This document shows, in pieces, positions 1 through 10,658 of a stretch of DNA of 64,000 bases. Source of the DNA: Phaseolus vulgaris. Taxonomy: Eukaryota > Streptophyta > Magnoliopsida > Fabales > Fabaceae. How positions within the stretch are numbered: position 1 is the first letter of the stretch; each line of letters opens with the position of its first letter. Made by a program: the position numbers and the translations under genes. Below the pieces are notes generated by a model that ran no database searches, was not told where the DNA came from, and saw only the letters and a list, made by a program, of their open reading frames with translations. The stretch covers positions 37,134,932 to 37,198,931 of the forward strand of contig NC_023756.2 in NCBI RefSeq assembly GCF_000499845.2, given 5' to 3'.

Positions 1-460
1 CGTGCTCATCTCCCACCCTTATCCCCTTCCTTTCACTTTGTCTTCTAACAGCATTAAAGTCTCCACAAAAGCACCAGACATGATCTTGTGATGCCAATTT
101 AACATTTGACAATTCCCCCCCATAGGAGCCTCTTATCATTCATATTGCAGGCGGCATAGACATTTACCACTACACATCTGAGGTTGGACTTAAGATGGTT
201 TTCGAAAACAGCTATGAAGCCTTTCCCCATCACATGGCTAACGTAGCTAAACGAGTCTAAATTCCACATAGAAAGTAAGCTACCACACCCATTCACACCT
301 TCATTATGTAACCACCCAACTCTGTTGTTCCCCCACACAGAGAAACATTTTTCCTCCGTAATTACCTTTAATTTAGTCTCCTGCAAGCACACAAATTCTG
401 CCCCTTCGTATGCTATAATGTTATTGACATATCTAGATTTGATACACCCCTCATACCTCT
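1..460 (-). pseudogene. LINE ORF2 N-terminus, AP-like endonuclease domain (partial)
   Basis: The translation carries the endonuclease/exonuclease/phosphatase signature of plant L1 ORF2. A VCLQETK motif (metal-binding Glu) at about 375-392 is followed by WNLDSF and VVNVYAA strands, then GDFNAVRR at about 45-70. In the family this domain nicks target DNA for target-primed reverse transcription. A run of seven G residues (on the minus strand, near 114-120) puts the upstream part and the GDFNAVR part in different frames; six would keep them together. No convincing start codon precedes the domain. Truncated by the window edge. Confidence 0.75.
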
Positions 461-480
461 AATACTCAGATTTACTACTA

Positions 481-2509
481 TCATGAGGAAACAATCTTAT
501 CTCCCTCCTTAGCGCACAATAACACCTCTGAATCTCGTGCTTCCATCCATCCATATTCCAAGACCACCTCTTCCTCTTCCCCCCGACAGTGTATCCCAAC
601 TTGCTTCCCAACTGCCCACAAGCTAACCGGTTCCTCCGTGTTATCGGGTACACGCAAACGGAAATTACAGGTTCTGATATCCCTATCAGAAATTGAAATA
701 GAAGACAAACCTTCACCATCGTGCATCAACGACACCGCTTTGCTTTGCTTCACGCTTAATCTTAACGACCTCCTCGGATACGGACAGGAGTCTCCCAATT
801 CCGCAATACCTTTCTTCTTACGCCGTCGCGGTGGAGAATTCGACCTACTTTTCTCCATTGCTTTTTCCATGTCTATTGACAAGGGGGACATAACTCCTAC
901 ACATATATCATCAACGCTACCAACTTGTCCTGTGAGACGAGAAGATTGACCTTTGTGCACCAACTATTTAGGTAACGAACCACTACCCAAGGTCTGTGTT
1001 CCATCTGACCTGTTTACTGGGGAGACTACCTTGTCGTGCCTATCGCTCCCCAACGAGCCTTTACTGAGCTCGTTTTCTCTCCTGCTCACAACATTACTTC
1101 CTGTACCTCCTGCACTGCTGTTTTCCTTATGGGTTAAAACATTGGGTCCACCCTCGTGAGAACGGGCCTCAAAGTTGCACCCCCGGCCCAGTTCCTTTGG
1201 AGACAAATTTTGGTTACTAACACACTCAACATCTATCACTACTTTAGCCGCCTCAGACAAAATAGAGTTATTGGGACAAGCGTCTACATAGACTTGGTAA
1301 AGGGACTTGACAATATCATTTTCCATAAACCCCTGACTGACACCTTTCGTGACAATACCCCTACCTTTCCCTTTACTATCATTACTTTTCTGTGCATAAC
1401 CAAAAAAAAGGAAAGGCTGACTTTTGCAGAGACTTTACACCTTCTTCTACCTCTTCACCACCTTCGTCCTCTCCTTCAGGCCGTCGAACTACATCACACT
1501 TGAACCGGACCTTCTCCTTACCACTTTTCACAGAAAGTGAAGATTCTTCAACATACGTTTCTGAGGATGAAACACTATCAGAGGAGTTGTCCCAGGACAC
1601 GTTTTCATTGCACCCCTGATCTAAACACCCTTGGGGTTCCTCCTCGATTAGAATATTACACATTTGGACATTGATCTGCATCCTTCTCGCCATTCTAACA
1701 CTTCCAGCGATCGGGACCCGCACTCTCAGTCTTGCATATTCCAAAACCTCCCAATTGAGGGTAGCTTCATCAATTGCTTCCACCGTAGCCGCCCTAGACA
1801 GTTCTCCTATCACTTTAGAGAAGCAATCCCTGTTCCACGCAGGTAGAGGCAGCCCATAACACCTCACCCAAACACTTCTATGGTTGGCACCACAGTTGGA
1901 CGTCCATGGACTTATACTGGAGAAAAAGCTATCGAACCACCATTTGTTTAGCTTCATTAAGTCCTCCATAGCCTCCCCTTCTCTTGGAGTGAGCATGACC
2001 AAATTATCGCCCAACAATCTCGCCCTCACCGCTGCCATACCCCCTTTCACAAGTTCCTCTCCCAGCTTCTTGAAATCCATACCTTCACCAAGTTTCCCTA
2101 CAAAACTCTTAATCTTCCACAACTTTTGAGGTGGTCCTGTAACGACTTCAACAAAAGTCCTATTCCTATTCCTTTCAACCCATATCCCCTTGCTACTCTA
2201 CTCACCTTTAGACTCTTCATCCAGTGGTGGTCGTGCCCTTGCTTCTTTTTGGCTACCCAAACTTTGCGTCCTCTGCTTTCTTCTCTCCTCCCTCCTTGGT
2301 TCAGACTGGTATCTCCGATACTTCGGTATATTCACGTGGAGCTTTCTATTGCCGATGTAGATCTGGTCAAGTTCACGTTCCAGCCGTGCCTAATTTTTTA
2401 CGTCAAAGAATTTTACTAAACCAAACCTCCTTCCCCATTTATTAAGCCTCCGGGATATAAAGACCTCCTTCACCCAAGCCCATTTTTGGAAGACCTTAGC
2501 CATATCCAT
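481..2509 (-). pseudogene. LINE ORF1 protein (RRM-like plus DUF4283), degenerate
   Basis: The likely start is the ATG at 2509, giving MDMAKVFQKWAWVKEVFISR and then an RRM-like strand ending in a VKFFDVKN motif. The same frame runs to 1382 but has in-frame stops at 2390-2392 and 2198-2200. Residues encoded at about 2122-1640 form a DUF4283-type domain, with a hydrophobic GDNLVMLTP-like strand and a SVWVRCYGLPLPAW motif typical of plant LINE ORF1 and zinc-knuckle proteins. After 1382 the frame shifts. A Ser/Lys-rich linker then continues through 964-1326 and 481-963, split by a stop at 964-966 that is also present in the right-hand copy. In the family ORF1 is an RNA-binding chaperone of the LINE particle. 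Compared with the right-hand copy, this one lacks 42 bp (14 codons) near 2123. Not functional. Confidence 0.8.
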
Positions 2510-2527
2510 TTCTCCATATATACACAT

Positions 2528-3884
2528 AAATAAAAATTACATTCTTTCTTATTTTAGATACAGTAAATTACTGAAGTAAATTTTGAAGTCAAGATATTCC
2601 TAGTAATTTTGTTTTAAATATTGTATATTTTATATCTATCATAATTTTATTATTAATAACTCGTAAAAAGTATTTTAGTAAGAGAATTTTTATTTTTAAA
2701 CTTTTATTTCTTTATTTCTATGTGTTTTAACTATATAATATATATGAATTCTTTTATTTTTATTTTTGACATTGTGTTGTTCCTCTAAGTGAAACATTTT
2801 GAGATAGGAAGTAACAAATATTGTGGTAAAACAAATAATTTATTATTGTATTATTGTATATTTTTATATAACTTAAAACTTATTCATGAATTGATATAAA
2901 ATTATTAGAAAAATACAACATTAATCTTAATATATAATATTAGTTAATAATTGTACATGGTTAATAGTTTTTATAATAATAAAATAAAATGGATGGCAAT
3001 AAGATATTCCCAATTAAATATTTATAATTACAATAAACCATTTCAAGTTTAAAATACTTATATTTCTAGAGAATATTCTATTGTTTAATAATTAACAAAA
3101 AAAATGAAATAAAAAATTTGTAATATTTTATAATTTTTTTTATATATTAAATCAATTATATAATAATGAATATAGAAAGTATCATTGGAAGTCGTTTTAT
3201 GGTATAAGTGTGAAAATTTGAGTTGCCTAAGTCCTATTTCCTTCATCCTTTTCCATTTTCAGTTTTTTTTTTCAATTACATAAACTCTTTCTTTACCTTC
3301 CATTATCTCCCTTCTCTCTAGTTGTATAACTTTGATTCTTATTTTTTTCACAAACACATCTTACTTTATGAAGGTTAGAGAGTTGTAGAACAATTCTATC
3401 CAATCATAATTCAATTTGAAGTAAGTATTTTTTACTATAATGTTTCTCAATTCTTTGTCTTTTAGCTTATTATGCGAGCCATCGATATCTTTACTAGAAT
3501 TGTTAATTGAAAAAATTAAGATGTACATACCAAAAATGTAAGCAAAACAAACTCGAGGATGAAGTGCAGCACATGTAAACAATTTGGATAACTTGTATTG
3601 CCCTATTACTTTTAAATTTATTCACCATAATTAATGACTTTTATTACTTCCATACCACCTATTTAAATCGTTTCTTTTTCCACGTACAATTTTAAATTAA
3701 CACTGATTTTACCTAATAGAGAAAATATCACATTAAAAATAAAATGAAAAACGTGTATTTGTACATTACAAAGAGATAATATTACATTATATATTATAAT
3801 TAAGGGATAACATTACATTACATATTACAATTGATATTTAGCAAGAGCATCAAACAAAACACAATTGTAAAAGCTCAAGATACA
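2528..3884. other. AT-rich sequence without a recognisable gene
   Basis: About 1.35 kb of very AT-rich DNA. The only sizeable reading frame (3361-3582, minus, 73 codons) is also present at 59813-60034. It resembles no family I know, and conservation is expected because the whole block is duplicated. No RNA gene, promoter or transposon terminus was recognised. Confidence 0.6.
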
Positions 3885-4276
3885 CCCAAAATACACATTA
3901 ATTTTCCCAAATTTTCCTCTGCCACTAATTTTTGCTTCAACTTAGCATTCTTCCTAGCCAGATCCTATAATATTTTTGACCCAACACAACACTGTTCTTG
4001 TCCTTATGTATGTGGAATTGGTTCAATTTGAGGTTCTACTTCATTAACCCAATGGAAATAGTTACATTGGAAATTGGTCTGCAATCAAAACAAAAATCAA
4101 TTTTAAAAAACACTAATATCAATAATTATAAGTATATGGAGTTAATTTAATAGCAATTCGAATTTTGTACTCCCTAGTTCCTACAACGCCACAACATTCT
4201 TCCATTGTTCTTCCAGGTTCTTGCTTTAATAACCAATAATCCTTCCCCAAAACCACATACTTTTCCTCCTAAATCT
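3885..4276 (-). pseudogene. GRF-type zinc-finger protein fragment
   Basis: On the minus strand a first exon-like piece (about 4270-4160) encodes VCGFGEG, then KARTWKNNGRMLWRC. After a short AT-rich intron with a TTTTGATTGCAG acceptor (about 4083-4094), a second piece encodes TNFQCNYFHWVNEVEPQ. This matches the plant GRF zinc-finger pattern (CxCG ... NPGRxFWxC ... CxYFxWxD), followed by a lysine-rich helix (DLARKNAKLKQKL), as in small plant GRF proteins. An in-frame TAG follows the WRCRN motif. The right-hand copy has TCG there but carries a different stop. The family assignment rests on the Cys/His spacing and is moderately sure. The fragment is a relic in both copies. Confidence 0.55.
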
Positions 4277-4284
4277 GATTTTGG

Positions 4285-4545
4285 AATTCTACCTTCATTA
4301 TAGTTTTGTTGAATTGGCAAAGACTCAAACTGAGGTGGTAATATGATGCCTTAAGGTATCTTTCCACTTAAATTATTGCCATCAAGAACCAATGTTTTTA
4401 GAGATGAAAATACTGAAAGCTTAGGCAAAGTGCCAGATCCAATTTTTGGAATGAGTGTCTAACACAACCACTAGACAAATGAACAAGAATGGATGGGAGG
4501 TCTTCATTCAAATTGTTTTTATTCAAGTTTAAAGAAGATAAGGTG
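4285..4545 (-). pseudogene. LRR receptor-like-protein fragment (inverted copy)
   Basis: Minus-strand translation gives leucine-rich repeat sequence: SSLNLNKNNLNEDLPSILVH, then FSSLKTLVLDGNNLSGKIP in a neighbouring frame, then a PPQFESLSIQ piece. The pattern LxxLxLxxNxLxGxIP is that of extracellular LRRs in plant receptor-like proteins and kinases. Only two to three repeats remain, with frame breaks and no signal peptide or membrane segment. It abuts a CACTA terminus and may have been captured by that element. It is the shorter and rearranged of two copies; the other is at 60963-61357. Confidence 0.65.
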
Positions 4546-4747
4546 ACCAATTTTTTGACAAATTTGGTGACCAATTTTATGACCAATTTGGTGACAAATT
4601 TTGTCACTAAAATTGTTGCCACTATTTCTGTCATTAAATTATAAAAATAACTCTGGTCACTAATTTGGTCACTAATAGTAACAACAGTATTTGATCACTA
4701 ATAGTGGCCACATTTTTTGGTCACTATTCAACAATTTTTTAGTAGTG
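4546..4747 (-). mobile_element. CACTA-type terminus with subterminal TAGTGACCAAA repeats
   Basis: Read on the minus strand, the segment begins CACTACTAAAAAATTGTTG and continues with repeated GTGACCAAA, TAGTGACC and related motifs in both orientations, which is the usual build of CACTA subterminal repeats. No second terminus of this element is found; the repeats pass directly into the LRR fragment. Confidence 0.6.
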
Positions 4748-5379
4748 AAAATCTCATTACAATAATTAAGCTTGCACTACTAGATATTACTACTTCATAA
4801 ACGTGTTTTAACGATGGTTAAAAAGACCATATGAAGACGGTTTGGGAACCGTCATTACTTTTGGTGTCATTATAAATGAACTGGTTATAACGAAATGACA
4901 TGTGTAAAATCGTCGTTATTCTGGAAAATAAACAGCGAAAAAAAGCTATATTTTTAAACCATTGTTATAAATGGTGTCATTCAAACTTTTTTTGTTTTTT
5001 AAAGACGATTCTAACATTCAACCGTTATTATAAATGTATTTATTTTTAAAGAAAATGTTGTATTATTATATATATGTTTTAATCTTGCATAAAATATCAA
5101 ATTTCCAGAACAATAATGCATGCATATAATATCATAATTTAAATATGAAAGACTACATAAAATAAATTAAGTACATATAACATTCCACAAAAAATTCTAC
5201 AATACATGAAAAAGTTCTATGTCATTCTAAACTCTAATAATTCATCTATCATAAGGTGTTATACATGGTTATAAAATATTTTGACCATGTTGCCTTCACA
5301 TATTCCAATGCTTCCAAATTTAGTGGCTCTGGATCATTGAAAAACTGTGACATTTGAATTTTTTTTGAATTAGTGCATA

Positions 5380-7048
5380 AATAATAAACCCCAAATTTTC
5401 AAGTGTTTTTGCATTGAGTATTACCTAATCTCAACCTCTATCAATTCCAGCTCGCACAATAGTCGACATGCACTACATAACATAGTAACCACACTCATAA
5501 TTTCCAGATTGTTTATTGCAGTGCAAGTCAAAATAAATGTTATTAAATGAATGAATGAGACACATTAAAGTGAGTGCTCAATTATACTTTAAATACCTTA
5601 AGGTACATCCAAGTGAGTCTTTTTGCATTTGTATTTCCCCTCCTACTCAACATGTTATATTCAAAATAAGCACTAAAATAATAAGATTTCATGTTATAAC
5701 ACATAACATTATGTAATGTATAAGTAATAATAAATTTTAAATGAAATTGTCGTAGCTATCTATAATGTGTTTAAAGTAGTTAGGAGGTTTCTTATGCAAG
5801 GAGCAAAACAATCGAGCGGTATGATCTTAAACAGATATGATCAGTAGTTGCCAATGACGCCTATATAGAAAATAAGTTAGTTTCTCTTATTTCAATAATT
5901 TAATAAAACTTATTTAATGAATATGGATTTACTCATTGATATATGGAGCAATATAAATTCGTTTTCCTCTATTCTTTAAGGTAGTGGTGATCTATGTTTG
6001 TGTTTTTGACTTTTTGTTACTAAGCTATTGAATGAGTTTAGTATCTAAAAGCCCATATGTATCTTGTTTCCCCTCATTGAAGCATAATCCACAAATATAC
6101 CTAAATTTCAATAAGTTATTACTAATATATATATATATATATATAATAAATAAAATGTATAAATATTTTAATAATTGAACTTACATGATCCAAGCTAGGT
6201 TAACTGAATGAATGTTCCTTGCTATGTGATAAGGGTCCAAAGTATGAGCGAATCCCCACCCCTTATCTAGCAACACGAACACGTCCTGGGTGCTTAGGTC
6301 GTTCGATAACAACATTAAGAATATCCTCATTAGTATATGGATTAAAAGTCCCATGTGTTGTTTTCTCAAAAAGAGAATCCTACAACAAATGAAAAGAAAT
6401 TGTCAAACTTCAACACACATTGAATTTAAAATAACACATAGAAAATATATTTCTTACAATTCGTTCAGTTGTTCATTGTGATTCCTTAGAAGTCCATGTC
6501 CCTAATGGCTTGAGACGGGCACTCTTCCATTTCTCATGTAGAGATGGTGGGGATGAAGTCTTCATAGAATCTACATTATTTCCTTCCTCAATAGAAGCAG
6601 AACATATGAAACTTAACACTCTTTGAAGATAGAACCTTCACTCTCAACATTTCCACATTCGGGATATCGTAATGCGTCTACATTCCACATTTGGGATAAT
6701 TAGTTCATAATAAACTTCAAATTGAACAAAGTAGAAACAAAATTCAAATTCAAGAAAGTAAAAATAATTACATGCTAAAGTATCTTGCCAAATCATGATC
6801 CTCTCATGCTTGGTGACATTATCCCAAGAACCAGTCAAGGAAGAGATCCTTCCGCGAGCAACTACTCAGAGATAACTGCTAACATTCTTTGAATTTAGCC
6901 CAGTGGCCATACTAGTGTTGACATCAATAGTCAATGACATTTTTTGACCTTTATTTATCGTCATACACATAGTCTTTAATCTAGTTGGTCCTCTACCAGT
7001 TCTTGAACGAGGAACTTCATCATTAGCCATGTTCATGTTATCAAACAA
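5380..7048 (-). pseudogene. CACTA second gene: Transposase_24-like and Ulp1-like relics
   Basis: The minus strand starts with MANDEVPRSRTGRGPTRLK at about 7030, homologous to MADDKVSHSKTGRGPTRLK in the complete CACTA element. Downstream, at about 6840-6780, are TGSWDNVTKHERIMIWQDT-type residues. At about 5510-5450 an NYECGYYVM motif, the Cys-containing signature of C48 (Ulp1-like) peptidases, is followed at once by a TAG where the complete element has QWM. In the family these proteins accompany the TNP2 transposase. This copy is fragmentary and not expressible as one protein. Confidence 0.6.
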
Positions 7049-7060
7049 ATATGATAAGCA

Positions 7061-7315
7061 TTAAGAATATGAAACATAATAAAAATTATATATTGTAAAA
7101 CTAAACCTGAAACACATGCACATACAAATATATATTCCTTCGTCATGATCATTTCGAGCTACATGTACAACATCAACAACATCCTCTTGCTTTTTCCTAT
7201 GTAGCACAATAAACCAGATTTCACATGTAGGATCTTGGATATAGAAAACTTGGGAAGCATATGATAACTTGATACAGCCCAACTCGACAAGCATATGACC
7301 AAGGACACAACACAC
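7061..7315 (-). pseudogene. DUF4216 end of a TNP2-type CACTA transposase
   Basis: The residues SYASQVFYIQDPTCEIWFIV and then DVVDVVHVARNDHDEGIY match the C-terminal part of the transposase in the complete element at 45543-46073. DUF4216 is found at the C-terminus of plant TNP2 transposases. The upstream catalytic Transposase_21 part is absent, because homology to CACTA stops at about 7315. Fragment only. Confidence 0.7.
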
Positions 7316-7991
7316 ACTTCACAACTAGGTTAGTTATCTCATCATACAAGACCAAATCCCACCAGGCCTCAAAAAAGCCTCAGTAGAAGAATAACCAAAT
7401 ATGGACAAGAATATCAGTTGTTCTTCCTTCTAGTCTTTTGACAAGACAAGTTTATGTAAAATAAATTGGGCTCACTTTAGGGGTGCCAAATAGAAGACTA
7501 AGATAGAGTAGGTTGTGCTTAGTAATTTGAGTTTGTGCCAAGCCCACCTTTTATGACATGTGCACCTAGGTTTAGGGTTTCTTTGACCTACCTTCTAGAA
7601 GGTTTCTCACAAATGACAACCAAACCCCTTTATCTTTCCCTCCAATACACTATCTCCTATAAATAAAGTGTCTTGCCTTGTATATTTCACAAATTGAATT
7701 TTGAATGGAAAAGAAACTCTGTCAGAGTATTTAGTGAGCTGAGTCTCCTACTATCCTTGGGTTGTATCTTGAGTGCTCTACACTTCAAGTGGCAGTTCTA
7801 CACCACTCATCTTAGAGTAGCCCATTCTCCAAGTGGCCTGAAAACATCCCATTTCCATAAGCTTCTTGATCTCTTCATCTTTTTGTTTTCTTTCCTTTTC
7901 CTTACGCCATTCTTCAATACTTTTATTCATTATTGTTTGGTTTTCTTCTTCATCTTATGTTTCTTTTCATGTCCTTTATTTCCACACCTTC
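7316..7991 (+). other. LTR-like promoter fragment of an unidentified retroelement
   Basis: No gene is visible. The stretch has a TATA box (CTATAAATAAAG, about 7657-7668), then sequence resembling a transcribed R/U5 part with a long pyrimidine-rich tail, ending at the 5' LTR of Copia-1. An open frame at 7673-8038 crosses into that LTR and looks spurious. The identification as an LTR remnant is an inference. Confidence 0.35.
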
Positions 7992-9081
7992 TGTTGAAGA
8001 TGGGAAGCTTTGATGTATCAAATCCTCATGGAACCTAAAGTTGGGCTGCGTTTTAGGTTTGGGTTCAGTTATGGGGTTTAGAATCTTTGTAAGATCAGTC
8101 TTGATTCCTACAGAAATCTTGTTTCAATCTGTTTTAAAGAACTAAGTGTTTTTTTCCATGCAAAGGGAAAAACAACCGATTAAAGTTTTGAGACAATCGA
8201 TTGTTTGTCACTTCGCTGGCAAAGGAGTTTTGAAACTGTTTTTTTGAATCAGTTGTGTAACTGCTGAAACCATTCAATCGGTTATATCCTGGTTTCCACC
8301 GATTAAAAGTGAGTTTTCATAACAGTATTTTGAAAATCTTTTTTAAATGATTCAGTTGTTCAAATCTGCCTTAAATGGTAGTTTTTCAAAGGTTATAAAT
8401 ATAGCCTTCTTTCAAATGTTTCAAAAAGAGACATATAGAAGTTTTACACCTTGATTTGAGATCAAAAAGAGAGATTACAATTTGTTTGTGAAAAGGAGTT
8501 TTCCAAAGTTTAGCAAGATTGCTTTGGAGCTTTGCTGTGATTCAAGAACTGATCATAGGGCTTCTGGTTTACTATAATTCCAGGTGTTTTATACCCTTTC
8601 TTAGATTCTTGTAATTGTTCATATTACATTCTGTAAACGTGTTTGTATAATCCTTTAAATTCAGTGTGACTCTGGCTTAAGGTGTGTGTTGTGTGCAATG
8701 AGGGTGAGTATGTCTTGGGGTTTCAAGATCACCTCTTTGTGGGTGTTTGTAATATTTGTTTGGTTACATAGTGGAATACTCAGTGGTTTGACTGAGGACT
8801 GGATGTAGCTTAGGGATTGAGTGAAGCAGTATAAACCTTGTGTGTAAATCTATCTTTCTCTCAACTGCCTAACTGTTTGATATTTTCGATGCCATAAACA
8901 ACTGATTAAATCGTGTTTTAACCGATTGAAATTTTGATATATGTTTCTGTTAGACTGTTTGATTGACTTTCTGATATGCTTATCTGAGTTATTTGTTAAA
9001 GATTCAATCTTAAGTAAATTAATTGGGAAAATCTTTTAGAAACAATTCACCCCCCTATTGTTTAAGCCATCAATTCTAACA
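7992..9081 (+). repeat. Copia-1 5' LTR (1090 bp)
   Basis: Starts TGTTGAAGATGGG and ends ATTCTAACA, followed at once by a primer-binding site. The first 860 bp match 38915-39779. A TATA-like TTATAAATATAG at about 8394-8405 probably marks the U3/R promoter. The LTR contains several CAACCGATTA/CAATCGGTT motifs. Confidence 0.9.
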
Positions 9082-9100
9082 ATTGGCATCAAGAGCTAGG
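9082..9100 (+). other. Copia-1 primer-binding site
   Basis: ATTGGCATCAAGAGCTAGG directly follows the LTR and resembles the initiator-Met tRNA primer site (TGGTATCAGAGC) used by plant Copia elements, with a few changes. Confidence 0.75.
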
Positions 9101-9163
9101 TTATTGAAAATTACTCAAGTTTTTTTTTTTCTGTTTTCTGAAAATATTTTTGATGGTTGATAA

Positions 9164-10200
9164 ATGGCTTTTTGGGTAAGGTGCTTCTTTGAATAAACCA
9201 CCTCTATTTTGTGGTCAAAATTATTCAATTTGGTGTATAAGAATGAAGTTCTTTATTCAATCCATAGATAAGAACATTTGGAATGTTATTTCAAATAAAA
9301 CCTATATCCATATGCCTGAAATTGATTCTGCATCACGTAAAGAACATAATGATTGTATGGCACAACATATTATTGTTTCTACTTTAGATTCTTATGAATT
9401 GCTCAAGATTTCATAATGCACTTCAGCTAAGGAAATGTGGGATACACTTGAGAAATGACACAAGAAACCAAGGAGTGACTTAATGGAAAAAGAAGAATCT
9501 TTTGCTGATTCAATCTCTTATGAAAACAAGTTGGACACCTGCTTAATGACCAAGGGAGAATCAGAATCAAGTCAAGTAAGTACAACCTCCTCTAGTAATT
9601 GTGCAAGTTATTTTCAATTACTTGATGCTTTCCAAGAAATCCATGAAGAAGCTAAGAGGTTAACTTTTTCAAATAACCGATTGAAACGTGAAAACAACAA
9701 GTTGAAAATGAGAATCGCAGTTCTGGAAAATGATTTGAATCAATCAAAAGCTGATTTTGAAAATTTTGAACTGATTTGTGAAAATCCCTCTTGCAAATGT
9801 GATTCAATTTTCTGGAAGTTGAGTCCCTTTCAAGAGAAAGTTTTATATCTTGTGAAAACAATTGATATCATTTCAAAAGGAAAATCAAACTTTGAAGTAG
9901 TGTTGGCATCCCAAACATTTGTTTTTGGAAAATCTAGCTTGGGTTTTAACCCCCAAAGCAAACAAAGTGGATATACAAAACCTTTTTCAACTTTCACTAA
10001 AAAACAATCGGTTAAAAAGTTGAAACAACCGGTTGTTTGTTGTTTCTACTACATGAAAGAGGGCATTTTGTTAGGTTCTGCAGGATCAGGAGGTTTTCTG
10101 TTGCTAAGTGTATTATGAAATGGGTTCCTAAGGATCCTAATGTTTCTTGGAAACACATTAACACTCATGGACCCAAATTCGTAAGGGGACCAAATCTAGC
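9164..10200 (+). pseudogene. Copia-1 gag, with internal deletion
   Basis: Gag is the capsid/nucleocapsid precursor. After a frameshift behind the ATG at 9164, the frame gives LNKPPLFCGQNYSIWCIRMK, the DUF4219/UBN2-type start of SIRE-like gag, up to AKEMWDTLE at about 9450. Most of the capsid and the first zinc knuckle are then missing. The sequence resumes (from 9483) with a coiled coil (LKRENNKLKMRIAVLENDLN) and CKCDS, as in SIRE gag C-termini. The second zinc knuckle near 10040 is damaged (CCFYYMKEGI). Stops and a frameshift finish the reading frame. Copia-2 has a similar large gag deletion. Confidence 0.75.
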
Positions 10201-10233
10201 AACTTGATTTTGTTTCTTTTGTAAGATTGTTTA

Positions 10234-10658
10234 AGGAGAAAACAACACCTATGGTATCTAGATAGTGGTTGTTCTAAACATATGACTGGTGATGCATCCA
10301 AGTTCATCAACATATCTCTCAAACAAGATGGGCATGTAACCTATGGTGACAACAACAAGGGATAAATCCTTGGCAAAGGTACTATAGGTAATGAAAATAG
10401 CTTGCTTATTCATGATGTGCTTTATGTTGAAGGTTTGAAGCACAACTTGCTCAGCATTAGTCAACTATGTGACAGAGGTTACCAAGTCACTTTTAGGACT
10501 AATTCATGTGAGATTCGCTTGCCTAATTCAAAAGATGTTATGCTCATTGGTAAGAGGTCTAATAACATTTATTTGCTTGACATATCTAGTCCTACTTCAA
10601 TAGGTTGTCTTCTATCAAAACATGAGGAGTCATGGCTTTGACATAGAAGAATTGCTCA
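10234..10658 (+). pseudogene. Copia-1 aspartic protease and start of GAG-pre-integrase
   Basis: The translation LWYLDSGCSKHMTGD near 10245-10290 is the retropepsin active site (DSG) of plant Copia polyproteins, which cleaves gag-pol. HDVLYVEGLKHNLLSISQL follows, then the WLxHRRIAH start of the GAG-pre-integrase zinc-binding region. There are in-frame stops at about 10363 and at the WLW motif (TGA at about 10639). The frame is interrupted at 10658 by Gypsy-1 and resumes at 22695 (or 22700 after the duplicated target site). Confidence 0.85.

Larger units (their letters stand above)
1..2527 (-). mobile_element. L1-type LINE retrotransposon, 5' part (runs off the window)
   Basis: A non-LTR retrotransposon reads on the minus strand. 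Its 5' end lies near 2510-2527, where an unrelated AT-rich block begins, and its 3' part lies outside the window. In transcription order it has an ORF1 with an RRM-like start and a DUF4283-type domain, a long hydrophilic linker, and the beginning of ORF2 with an AP-endonuclease domain. No reverse transcriptase is present because the window stops first. Several stops and frameshifts mark it as dead. A nearly identical but 3'-truncated copy lies at 62057-64000. Confidence 0.85.
4277..4753. repeat. Segment inverted relative to the right-hand copy
   Basis: This 477-bp segment is the reverse complement of 60757-61234, while flanking sequence on both sides is collinear. In both copies the segment begins with GATTTT and ends with AAAATC or AAAAATC, so a short inverted repeat sits at the breakpoints. 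About 26 bp on one side and about 98 bp of LRR coding sequence on the other, present in the right copy, are missing here. The right copy therefore looks like the older arrangement. Confidence 0.85.
2528..5532. repeat. Left copy of a ~3-kb duplicated block (block A)
   Basis: The sequence matches 58984-62056 in the same orientation with scattered substitutions and small indels, from an ATTCTTTCTTATTTTAGA stretch to GCAAGTCAAA. One internal segment (4277-4753) is inverted relative to the right copy. The block contains AT-rich DNA, a GRF zinc-finger relic, an LRR fragment and CACTA termini. In the left copy the CACTA part continues beyond 5532. In the right copy it stops and joins LINE sequence. 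Confidence 0.9.
4775..7315 (-). mobile_element. Truncated CACTA (En/Spm) transposon, 3' part
   Basis: The terminus CACTACTAGATATTAC at 4775 is followed by GACGGTT/AACCGTC subterminal motifs up to about 5035. Coding relics on the minus strand are in the same order as in the complete element at 43172-49903: Ulp1-like motif near 5450-5510, a Transposase_24-like piece at 6866-7048 and a DUF4216 end at 7061-7315. The transposase half and the second terminus are missing, so the element is broken at about 7315. Confidence 0.8.

Noticed and set aside
3361..3582. 73-codon minus-strand frame conserved at 59813-60034
   Set aside because: Conservation is explained by the duplication of the whole block. 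No domain, and codon content matches the AT-rich background.
7673..8038. 121-codon hydrophobic frame
   Set aside because: It crosses from an LTR-like fragment into the Copia-1 LTR, and its hydrophobicity comes from a T-rich tract.
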